DNA from: an uncultured Roseovarius sp.
GTDB taxonomy: Bacteria > Pseudomonadota > Alphaproteobacteria > Rhodobacterales > Rhodobacteraceae
Direction: 5' to 3'
NCBI RefSeq assembly: GCF_913054395.1
Contig: NZ_CAJXIP010000004.1
Span: forward strand, 1 to 53,647
DNA: 53,647 nucleotides
In this document: positions 1 through 6,564 of the stretch, piece after piece
How positions within the stretch are numbered: position 1 is the stretch's first letter
How the letters are laid out: the number at the start of each line of letters is the position of its first letter
Made by a program: the position numbers and the translations under genes
The notes under the pieces: model-generated
Seen by the model: the letters and a program-made list of their open reading frames with translations, nothing else
What the model was told of the DNA's origin: nothing
Database searches by the model: none

Positions 1-460
1 TGCCCAGCAAGACAACCGCCGCGACGATGACATAAAGCCGTGCCAGCGGCAGGCGCACCCTGTCGGAAAATTCGATCACATATTGGGTCGCGGGGGGAAT
101 GTTTTCCATCCGCACGCCAAAGCCCATCACCGCCAGCGCCTGAAGGATCATCAGGAACCCGATTGAGGCCACAAGCCCGCCCAACGGGTTGTCGCGCAGC
201 GGCCTGAAAAGCGTGCGCTCCATCGCAAGCCCCAGAAACCCGACGAATATCAACCCCGCCGCAACGGCGACGAAAAAGGGCAACTGCCAATCGGTGTAGA
301 GGAAAACAACCGTATAGGCGCCCGCCATATACAGCTCGCCATGGGCGAAGTTGATCACGCCCATCACCCCGAAGATAAGCACAAGTCCGACGGCAATCAG
401 CGAAATATAGCTAGCAGCATATACGGCGTTCAGGCCGGTCTGCGCGAGAAGGTCCAGCAT
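1..460 (-). CDS. Branched-chain amino acid/urea-type ABC transporter permease, LivH family (3' part outside window)
   Basis: Inner-membrane permease subunit of an ABC importer for small nitrogen compounds; only the first 153 residues are present and the gene runs off the left edge. The N-terminus reads MLDLLAQTGLNAVYAASYISL and continues through the LivH-typical segment GVINFAHGELYMAGAY (about residues 32-48), then hydrophobic segments and ERTLFRPLR, a hallmark of LivH/UrtB proteins. It lies 79 bases downstream of the binding-protein gene at 540-1832 on the same strand, so it is probably its partner, with the second permease and ATPases beyond the window. A GC-rich hairpin lies between the two genes. 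Substrate is not readable from this subunit; the tmm neighbourhood suggests a methylamine or amide-type compound, which is inference. Confidence 0.85.
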   Translation of the reverse strand, partial: MLDLLAQTGLNAVYAASYISLIAVGLVLIFGVMGVINFAHGELYMAGAYTVVFLYTDWQLPFFVAVAAGLIFVGFLGLAMERTLFRPLRDNPLGGLVASIGFLMILQALAVMGFGVRMENIPPATQYVIEFSDRVRLPLARLYVIVAAVVLLG

Positions 461-490
461 CGTTACGTTTCTCTGTTTTTAGGGGAATTC

Positions 491-519
491 GGGGCGGCCC
501 CCCTGATCGGCACCGCCCC
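491..519 (-). terminator. Hairpin between binding-protein gene and permease gene
   Basis: Seven-base GC arms (491-497 and 513-519, GGGGCGG/CCGCCCC) enclose a 15-base loop in the short gap after the binding-protein stop codon. No T-run follows directly. Such hairpins often protect the abundant binding-protein message or cause partial termination before the permease genes; here that is inference. Confidence 0.45.
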
Positions 520-539
520 TTGCCTGTTCCTGCGTGACC

Positions 540-1832
540 TTAGCCGCGCTGATCCCACATCTGGTCATAGGCCTTCATGTGCTTGACCAGAAGGTCGCCG
601 TGTTTTTCATACCACGCCGGGATATTGCGGAATTCCTTGATCGTGGCCTTGCCGCCCTCAATCGCCACCACCGGCCAGTCACCGACCAGCGCGTTGTCGA
701 TCCCGAAAAGCTCGCTGCCCCACCACTTGGCATCGCCAAACGCATGCGCCCCGTTGCCGCCGTCCTTCATTGCGGCAACCACGGCGTCGGGCGCGGCGGA
801 ACCGGCCTTTTCGGCGGCCGACCGCCACAGATCCATGATCGAGGCATATTCCCAGCTGACCGCGCCCCATTGACCGGGGAACCGCTTGTTGAACTCGGCG
901 TAAAATCCGTTGGGATCGGCAAAGTTGATCTGATCGGAATTCAGCGCCGCATCGTCGAAATCGGGGAACTGGAAGATGAAACCTTCCATGAATTCCTCTG
1001 AGGTTTTGGCGATCATCTGATCATAGAAATCCGCTGTACAGCTGATGATCTGGCCTTTGTACCCCTGCTGGAACAGCTGTTCCGCAATCGGGTGCACATA
1101 ATCGGAATAGCACGTGTCCAGACAGACGATATCGGGGTTGCCCGAGATCAATTTCGTCACAACGGGAGCGAAATCGGTCGTCGCCGGGTCGAACAACAGC
1201 GGCTCATCCAGCATTTCGATACCTGCGGCCTCGAACGCGGCCAGATAGGTGGCAACCGACGGAAGACCCAAAGCGTCGTCCTGCGCACAGATCACGGCGG
1301 TCTTCAGGTCCGGCTTGTTCTCGGCAAGCCATTCAACGCCGGTGACGTTATAGATCGGGTGCACCTCGGCCGGTGCAATCAATGTTTTCGTATCGGGGCC
1401 AAGGTCACTTGGCAGCAAAGTCGAAAACAGCATGCCGGTCTTGTCGGCCACCGGCTGTACGCCCGGCCATGTGTCACCGCCAAGCATCATCACAAAGCTT
1501 ACACCGTCTTCGCGGATCAGCTTGATCGCGCCGGTCCATGCCTTGGCGGGATCGTATTCGTTGTCGTAGCCCACGAATTCGACCGAGTAATTGCCATCGG
1601 CAAGCTTGATGCCCCCCGCCGCATTCACCCGTTCCGCCCAGATTTCACAGCCGTCGAGCCCCGGCTTGCCCCAGGCCGCCACTGGCCCGGTCAAAGGCGC
1701 CAGAAAGCCGATCTTGATGACCTTGTCGGCGGCCAGGGCCGCCCCCGGAAGGCTGCTTGCCGCGGCGGCGGCGGCAGATGACTTAAGGAATGTCCGACGG
1801 GTCAGACCCGAGGCCACGATCTTTGATAACAT
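540..1832 (-). CDS. ABC transporter substrate-binding protein, amide/urea-type, Tat-exported
   Basis: Periplasmic binding protein (430 aa) of the type I periplasmic-binding fold (Peripla_BP_6, as in AmiC, FmdD and UrtA). The chosen start gives a Tat signal: TRRTFLKSSAAAAAASS near residues 10-26, with an AxA-type cleavage region before DKVIKIGFLAPLTG. A GGGAG ribosome site precedes this ATG, whereas the longer reading starts 17 codons upstream without one. Conserved blocks include GFLAPLTG, MMLGGDTWPG, LLPSDLGPDTKTLIAPAEVHPIY and the C-terminal WWGSELFGIDNALVGDWPVV. It is a full-length paralogue of the protein at 3023-4324, which shares nearly every one of these blocks but has no export signal. 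It heads an operon with the LivH-type permease. Ligand unknown; a short amide, urea or methylated amine fits family and neighbours. Confidence 0.88.
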   Translation of the reverse strand: MLSKIVASGLTRRTFLKSSAAAAAASSLPGAALAADKVIKIGFLAPLTGPVAAWGKPGLDGCEIWAERVNAAGGIKLADGNYSVEFVGYDNEYDPAKAWTGAIKLIREDGVSFVMMLGGDTWPGVQPVADKTGMLFSTLLPSDLGPDTKTLIAPAEVHPIYNVTGVEWLAENKPDLKTAVICAQDDALGLPSVATYLAAFEAAGIEMLDEPLLFDPATTDFAPVVTKLISGNPDIVCLDTCYSDYVHPIAEQLFQQGYKGQIISCTADFYDQMIAKTSEEFMEGFIFQFPDFDDAALNSDQINFADPNGFYAEFNKRFPGQWGAVSWEYASIMDLWRSAAEKAGSAAPDAVVAAMKDGGNGAHAFGDAKWWGSELFGIDNALVGDWPVVAIEGGKATIKEFRNIPAWYEKHGDLLVKHMKAYDQMWDQRG

Positions 1833-2293
1833 TGAAATTCTCCCATGTTGCCCGCCCGTTTTTCGGGCAGTGTTTTTTGGCAAAACCTCAGCTGCGCAAA
1901 CCCAATCTTATCGTCGAAAAACACTACCAGTTCGTACAATTTGCCTTGGTCCTGTTCGAAAACGCTAGCAGACAAGCCTAATCATGCCAAGAAAATTGGT
2001 TCAATTTGGACTAATATTATAAATTTTGGCGCAATATCGGTTCCTCGAGGCCACCGGAAATCCGCTTTTTACCTTATCTTTCAATTGCTTGATCCAAGCC
2101 CACATTGAGGTCATTTTTTCGGCGGCGAAAGTACCAATTCGTCAGAAAGTCAGTATATTGGTATGATCCAAGCCAAAGCGCCAAATGAAAATAACCGGGC
2201 AAGGCCGCACACTATTACGCATCGGGTTTGGCATATCTCACCGCACAGAGCTATGGTGACATGCACAGGAATAAAGGCTACGCAGGGACCACA
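1833..2293. promoter_or_regulatory. AT-rich divergent control region between binding-protein gene and gntR, with repeated TTGGT/ACCAA elements
   Basis: This 461-base gene-free stretch is clearly more AT-rich than the coding DNA. It carries TTGGT or its complement ACCAA at 1946-1950, 1996-2000, 2133-2137 and 2158-2162. A perfect TTGG-N6-CCAA palindrome lies at 2158-2171. An 11-base direct repeat TGATCCAAGCC occurs at 2090-2100 and 2164-2174, 74 bases apart (about seven helical turns). The same ACCAA/TTGGT core recurs in the tmm control region, so it is the best candidate for the operator of the GntR protein encoded at 2294. No other gene was seen here. Confidence 0.5.
2158..2171. promoter_or_regulatory. 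Candidate GntR operator palindrome
   Basis: TTGG-TATGAT-CCAA is a perfect 14-base inverted repeat, like the short TGG-Nx-CCA operators of FadR-type GntR regulators. Its right half is part of the TGATCCAAGCC direct repeat. It lies about 120 bases upstream of gntR and about 330 bases upstream of the divergent binding-protein gene. Operator function is inferred from symmetry, recurrence and position. Confidence 0.4.
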
Positions 2294-3022
2294 ATGAATA
2301 AGAAACTCAGCGAAAATGCCGAAGGTCTGATCACCAGGCAGCCCATCGGGGCCACGGTGCAAATTGTCGTGGATACCCTGTTTGCCCGGATCAAATCCGA
2401 AGAATATCCGATTGATACGCGCCTGCCCTCGGAGCGAACCCTTGCATCGGAACTGGGCGTCGCCCGCAATACCGTGCGCGAGGCCCTGGATGTTCTGGAA
2501 ACCCAAAAGGCGATCCGCCGCCGCGCGGGGTCGGGCAGCTTTGTCACCTATCGTTCCGTCACGCCGCGCAACACGTCGGCCGAATCGGTCGCCGATCAGA
2601 CCAGCCCGCTGGATCATCTGGTCGTCCGCGGCATTCTGGAGCCCGAAATGGTGCGCCTGGCCGTCATCAACATGACGCCGAGGATGATCACCGAACTCTC
2701 GGAAACACTGTCGGAGATCGAAACCATCCAGACCGATGTGGAAAAATTCATCGAGCTTGAGGAAAAGCTTTACACCCAGATTGCCGAAGGCACCGGCAAT
2801 CCGCTCCTGGCATCCTGCTACAAACTGTCGATCGAAACCTACCGGCAAAGCTTTCGCACCAAGCTGCGGCGGCGCCACCTGACGCCCAAGCGCATTCAGG
2901 ATTATCAGAAACGCTATAATACGTTGTTCAACGCGATATCATCGCGCGATGTCGCCTCGGCGGTCGAGTTTATCAAGCTGCATCTGGTCGAAGAGCAAAA
3001 CCTGCTATTGCAGGAGTTTTGA
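2294..3022 (+). CDS. GntR-family transcriptional regulator, FadR/FCD subfamily
   Basis: DNA-binding regulator of 242 aa. A GntR winged helix-turn-helix (about residues 20-85) contains RLPSERTLASELGVARNTVREALDVLETQKAIRRRAGSGSFV, followed by an all-helical FCD ligand domain from about residue 105. The start MNKKLSEN is chosen because AGGGA lies just upstream; a longer reading from 2228 lacks a ribosome site. In the FCD domain the usual metal-binding pattern (D...FH, then a histidine in the penultimate helix, then a final H) is largely lost: ELEEKLYTQIAEGTGNP replaces the first D/H pair by E/Y, RYNTLFNAI lacks the next histidine, and only the terminal KLHL histidine remains. The stop codon directly abuts the convergent stop of the second binding protein. 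It likely controls both flanking divergent promoters. Confidence 0.88.
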   Translation: MNKKLSENAEGLITRQPIGATVQIVVDTLFARIKSEEYPIDTRLPSERTLASELGVARNTVREALDVLETQKAIRRRAGSGSFVTYRSVTPRNTSAESVADQTSPLDHLVVRGILEPEMVRLAVINMTPRMITELSETLSEIETIQTDVEKFIELEEKLYTQIAEGTGNPLLASCYKLSIETYRQSFRTKLRRRHLTPKRIQDYQKRYNTLFNAISSRDVASAVEFIKLHLVEEQNLLLQEF

Positions 3023-4324
3023 TCACTTCGGAACGCTACGGGCAAGCAGATCCGTGGTTTCGCCCGGATGACGCAGCCGTTGCTGCCACATCTGGCCCAG
3101 GTCCTGCATTTCCGCCTTGAGCAGTTTGCTATGCCGCTCAAGCCAGTCCGGAATTGATCCAAAGCCCACGATCCGCGCCTTGCCCCGTTGAATCGTGACC
3201 ACCGGCCAATCGCCCACCAGCGCATTATCAATGCCGAAAACATCCTTGCCCCACCAATTCGCCGGGCCAAAGGCATGGGTCACATGCCCCAATTGCTTCA
3301 TCGCCGCCAGGACCGACGCCGGATTGACCGTTCCGGCCTTTTCCACGGCGGCATGCCAGATATCCAGAATAGCCGCATATTCCCAGCTTACAGCACTCCA
3401 ACTGCCCGGATACAGGTTGTTGTATTCCTCGAAGAAAACGTTGGGCTGGTTGAAGAAAAACGCCTTTTCCCGCAATTCCGGGTCGTCAAAATCCGGAAAC
3501 TGAAACACCACCCCTTCCATGAACTCGCGGCTGGTCTTCTCGACAAGCGCCTCGTAATGGTCAAGCGTGCAGGACACGATCTGCCCTTTGAAGCCCTGTT
3601 CAAACGCGTATTGCGTCATCGCATGTACCATCGGCGTATAGCTGGTGCACCAGCACAGGATATCCGGGTTCTGGTCCAGCATCGGTTGAACGATCGCCGC
3701 CGCATCTGCGCCTTCCGAGGCATATTTTACCTCTTTCACCACCTGCCGCCCCGCCGCCTTGAACGCCGCGCGATAGGTGGCAAGCGACGGCAGGCCCATT
3801 CCGTCGGTCTGGCTGCACATGGCCACGGTGCGCAACTCTGGCCGCTCGCGCACCAGCCAATCCACCCCCGTCACCACATAAATCGGGTGCACTTCGCTGG
3901 GTGCGATCAGATAAGGCGTATCTGGCGACAGGTCGCTGGGCAAAAGCGTCGAGGTCAGAATGCGGCGCTCGTTCAACAACTCGATCACCGGCGGAATAGT
4001 ATCCCCGCCGAGCATCATCATCAGCTTGACGTCGTGGTTCTGGAGCAATTGCATTGCACCATCACGCGCCTTGTCCGGGCCATAGCCGCAATCATAGGCA
4101 TGGATGCGAATAGGATAGCGCCGCCCGCCGATCAGCATCCCCCCGGCATTGTTCAGCCAGCTTTCCCAGATGCGGCATCCATGCAGTCCCGGCAGCCCCC
4201 AGGATTCGGCCTGCCCACTCAGCGGGGCCAGAAAGCCGATATTCACGGTTTTCGCCATGCCCACCGACAATCGCGGCATCGCCCCGGAAATAGCCAAACG
4301 CAGTGCAAAGTTCGAAGATTCCAT
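3023..4324 (-). CDS. Substrate-binding-protein paralogue without export signal; possible cytoplasmic ligand sensor
   Basis: Type I periplasmic-binding-fold protein (about 433 aa), a full-length paralogue of the exported binding protein at 540-1832. Shared blocks include GFLAPLSG, MMLGGDT, LLPSDLSPDTPYLIAPSEVHPIY, EFMEGVVFQFPDFDDPE and WWGKDVFGIDNALVGDWPVV. Unlike its partner it begins MESSNFALRLAISGAMPRLSVGMAKTVNIGF, with no twin-arginine motif and no convincing hydrophobic signal, and it has a C-terminal tail of about 15 extra residues. The ATG at 4324 has a GGAGG 14 bases upstream; a later ATG at 4258 (just before AKTVNIGF) is possible, and a TTG reading to 4357 is less likely. It is divergent from tmm and convergent with gntR. 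A cytoplasmic amide sensor with this fold is known (AmiC), so a sensing role is plausible but inferred. Confidence 0.82.
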   Translation of the reverse strand: MESSNFALRLAISGAMPRLSVGMAKTVNIGFLAPLSGQAESWGLPGLHGCRIWESWLNNAGGMLIGGRRYPIRIHAYDCGYGPDKARDGAMQLLQNHDVKLMMMLGGDTIPPVIELLNERRILTSTLLPSDLSPDTPYLIAPSEVHPIYVVTGVDWLVRERPELRTVAMCSQTDGMGLPSLATYRAAFKAAGRQVVKEVKYASEGADAAAIVQPMLDQNPDILCWCTSYTPMVHAMTQYAFEQGFKGQIVSCTLDHYEALVEKTSREFMEGVVFQFPDFDDPELREKAFFFNQPNVFFEEYNNLYPGSWSAVSWEYAAILDIWHAAVEKAGTVNPASVLAAMKQLGHVTHAFGPANWWGKDVFGIDNALVGDWPVVTIQRGKARIVGFGSIPDWLERHSKLLKAEMQDLGQMWQQRLRHPGETTDLLARSVPK

Positions 4325-4488
4325 GCCTTCTTTTATACCCTCCGCGAGCGTAACCAAACCGCCAATATACGAAAACTGACCAATTTGCCGATTATTGTTG
4401 ACTTATTGGTGCACTATTTGGCCTATTAAAAGGAACCAAAAGAACCAAAGTATAATTTTTGGTCCATTCCAACATAGGAGAACGCTCA
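4325..4488. promoter_or_regulatory. Divergent promoter region between binding-protein paralogue and tmm, rich in ACCAA/TTGGT
   Basis: AT-rich 164-base region. ACCAA or TTGGT occurs near 4353-4357, then at 4379-4383, 4406-4410, 4435-4439, 4444-4448 and 4459-4463, far more than expected for a 5-mer in so short a stretch. A perfect ACCAAA-N8-TTTGGT palindrome at 4444-4463 encloses a consensus -10 hexamer TATAAT at 4451-4456 for tmm. On the other strand TATATT (4364-4369) could serve the paralogue. AGGAG at 4476-4480 is the tmm ribosome site. Confidence 0.5.
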
Positions 4489-5847
4489 ATGACAAACAAA
4501 CGAGTTGCAATCATCGGCGCAGGCCCGTCCGGGCTGGCACAATTGCGTGCCTTCCAATCCGCGGCGGCAAAAGGCGAGGCAGTGCCCGAAGTCGTCTGCT
4601 ACGAAAAGCAATCCGATTGGGGTGGTCTGTGGAATTACACCTGGCGCACGGGCGTCGATGAGGCGGGCTATCCCTGCCACGGTTCGATGTATCGCTATCT
4701 GTGGTCGAATGGCCCGAAAGAGGGACTTGAGTTTGCCGATTACACATTCGACGAGCATTTCGGCTGTGAGATCGCAAGCTATCCGCCGCGCGCCGTCCTG
4801 TTTGACTATATCAAGGGCCGTGTCGAGCGCGCAGGCGTGCGCGACAAGATTCAGTTCAACACCGTTGTGCGCGATGTCCGGTTTGAGAACGGCAAATTTT
4901 CCCTGACCGCACGCAACACAAAGACCGATTCCGAGACCACCGAAGTGTTTGACCACGTGGTCGTGGCCTCGGGCCACTTCTCGACCCCGAACGTGCCGCA
5001 TTATCCGGGCTTTGAATCGTTCAATGGCCGCATCCTGCACGCCCATGATTTCCGCGATGCGCGCGAATTTTCGGGCAAGGACATCCTGATTCTCGGAACC
5101 AGCTATTCCGCCGAGGACATCGGTTCTCAATGCTGGAAATACGGCTGCAACTCGGTCACGGTCGCCCATCGGACCGCGCCCATGGGCTATGACTGGCCCG
5201 ACAACTGGCAGGAGGTTCCAGCCCTGATCAAGGTCGATGGCCGCACCGCACATTTCAAGGACGGCACGACCAAGGATGTCGATGCCATCATCCTGTGTAC
5301 AGGCTATCGCCACCATTTCGACTTCCTGCCCGACAACCTGCGCCTCAAGACCGCCAATCGCCTTGCGGCGGCGGATCTCTACAAGGGTGTGGCCTATGTC
5401 CACAACCCGGCCCTGTTCTATCTGGGCATGCAGGACCAGTGGTATACATTCAACATGTTCGACGCCCAGGCCTGGTGGGTGCGCGATTGCATCCTGGGCA
5501 AAATCGCCCTGCCCGATACCGCCACCATGATGGCCGACCCCAAGAGGCGCGAAGCCGAGGAGGACGCCCTTGAAGATGATTACGCCTGCATCCGCTATCA
5601 AGGGGCCTATGTTCAGGAACTGAGCGCCGAAACCGATTATCCCAGCTTTGATATCGAGGCGTCCAACCAGGCCTTCTTCGAATGGAAAAAGCTCAAGAAG
5701 AAGGGCATCATGGATTTCCGCAACCATGGCCACACCTCGCCGATGACCGGCAAGAAGGCCCCGGCACACCATACGCCTTGGGTCGATGCGCTTGACGACA
5801 GCCTGAAGGTCTATCTTCAAACCAGTAGCGAGACTGAAGTCGCCTGA
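4489..5847 (+). CDS. tmm: Trimethylamine monooxygenase (flavin-containing monooxygenase)
   Basis: Cytoplasmic FAD- and NADPH-dependent enzyme (452 aa) that oxidises trimethylamine to trimethylamine N-oxide; the family also oxidises dimethylsulfide. Visible motifs: FAD-binding GAGPSG (residues 10-15), the FMO signature [11 protein letters not shown] (178-188), and the NADPH-binding [10 protein letters not shown] (203-212), whose tyrosine matches a tyrosine reported as important in roseobacter Tmm. Long stretches such as [41 protein letters not shown] and [13 protein letters not shown] are typical of bacterial Tmm. Length is normal. The start follows AGGAG by eight bases; the earlier ATG is out of context. 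No tdm (TMAO demethylase) or tmoXWV-type transporter is present here, so downstream fate of the N-oxide is not shown. A hairpin follows the gene. Confidence 0.9.
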   Translation: MTNKRVAIIGAGPSGLAQLRAFQSAAAKGEAVPEVVCYEKQSDWGGLWNYTWRTGVDEAGYPCHGSMYRYLWSNGPKEGLEFADYTFDEHFGCEIASYPPRAVLFDYIKGRVERAGVRDKIQFNTVVRDVRFENGKFSLTARNTKTDSETTEVFDHVVVASGHFSTPNVPHYPGFESFNGRILHAHDFRDAREFSGKDILILGTSYSAEDIGSQCWKYGCNSVTVAHRTAPMGYDWPDNWQEVPALIKVDGRTAHFKDGTTKDVDAIILCTGYRHHFDFLPDNLRLKTANRLAAADLYKGVAYVHNPALFYLGMQDQWYTFNMFDAQAWWVRDCILGKIALPDTATMMADPKRREAEEDALEDDYACIRYQGAYVQELSAETDYPSFDIEASNQAFFEWKKLKKKGIMDFRNHGHTSPMTGKKAPAHHTPWVDALDDSLKVYLQTSSETEVA

Positions 5848-5864
5848 TAACAGGTGCCCCCTTG

Positions 5865-5887
5865 CCGAACCCGGACATCGGGTTCGG
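5865..5887 (+). terminator. Hairpin after tmm
   Basis: Perfect nine-base arms CCGAACCCG (5865-5873) and CGGGTTCGG (5879-5887) with loop GACAT, 18 bases past the tmm stop codon. It is followed by C residues rather than T residues, so it may be a weak intrinsic terminator or a 3'-end stabiliser. Confidence 0.6.
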
Positions 5888-6074
5888 CCCCCCCCGTCTG
5901 ATGCGGGATCGCCAGTGACACGAAAGCAATTCCCGCTGGTGACAATCGGCTTATTGTTTGCGGCACGCGCGCGAGATTGCCATGATTGATGCCGCTATTG
6001 CGCGGCTGAAGGCGCTTAATCTCGATATCTGGCAGACAATCGCGGCCTTCGGGTACCCGATCCAGGGTTGGTCC

Positions 6075-6323
6075 CTAGACCCCCCAGATCCGGCGCAATT
6101 CTCCGACGTGCTGTGTGGCAATCCTGAAATAACGCGCGATTTCCACATCCGACAAACCGAGATCCACGAAGGTCTCCAAAGCCTGCTTTGGCCTTGGTCC
6201 GAGAACGTGAAGGGATTTCTGCAACTCATAGGACATGCCCGGATCCGCCTTTCTCGCTGGAACAGGATCGCCACTGGTCGACTTCCCAATGAGAGGTTTG
6301 GAATGATCGCGCCCACCCATCAT
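6075..6323 (-). CDS. Small hypothetical protein with helix-turn-helix-like C-terminus
   Basis: An 82-residue protein that I do not recognise by name. Residues about 44-80 (RPKQALETFVDLGLSDVEIARYFRIATQHVGELRRIW) look like a compact helix-turn-helix, with LSDVEIARYFRI as the first two helices and HVGELRRIW as a recognition-type helix. An internal methionine (MSYELQ, residue 30) could be the true start, giving about 53 aa. GGAGG lies about 12 bases before the first ATG pair. It sits alone between tmm and the fusion gene, facing tmm. The opposite-strand frame has no recognisable features. It could be a DNA-binding orphan or a remnant of a larger gene. Confidence 0.45.
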   Translation of the reverse strand: MMGGRDHSKPLIGKSTSGDPVPARKADPGMSYELQKSLHVLGPRPKQALETFVDLGLSDVEIARYFRIATQHVGELRRIWGV

Positions 6324-6515
6324 GACATTTTTCGCCTCCGAATATGAAAAGCCGGTAACGCGGCAGACACATTCTGAAATAATGGCGGGTCACGCAATTG
6401 ACGTAAATCATGCCGATGACCTTCGGGCCCGCAGCTGGCAGAAACTTGCCAGTGACGCCTGCGCCGATACGGTTTTCCCTGATCCGTCAAGGCAGATGCG
6501 ACATCACGGCGTTAA

Positions 6516-6557
6516 TTGAGCAAAATCAATCTGGCCCGCCCTCAGAGTCAGTAGACT
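6516..6557 (+). promoter_or_regulatory. FNR/FixK-type promoter for the esterase fusion gene, apparently leaderless
   Basis: Box TTGAG-CAAA-ATCAA (6516-6529, one mismatch to TTGAY-N4-RTCAA) is followed after 22 bases by a -10-like TAGACT (6552-6557). This is class II spacing. The predicted start of transcription falls at about 6564-6565, the first base of the proposed ATG, and no ribosome site is visible, so the message may be leaderless. Confidence 0.5.
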
Positions 6558-6564
6558 TGCCAGC

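Noticed and set aside
1092..1781. Long frames opposite real genes, for example here and at 3188-4429, 13784-15694, 22751-24223 and 49159-51291
   Set aside because: They are antisense shadows of GC-rich genes with clear family motifs; their own translations show no domain and abnormal composition.
5958..6347. Plus-strand 129-codon frame opposite the small HTH-like gene
   Set aside because: The first part looks protein-like (MIDAAIARLKALNLDIWQTI), but the rest is low in recognisable structure, lacks a good ribosome site and lies opposite the better HTH-like frame; possibly a decayed fragment.
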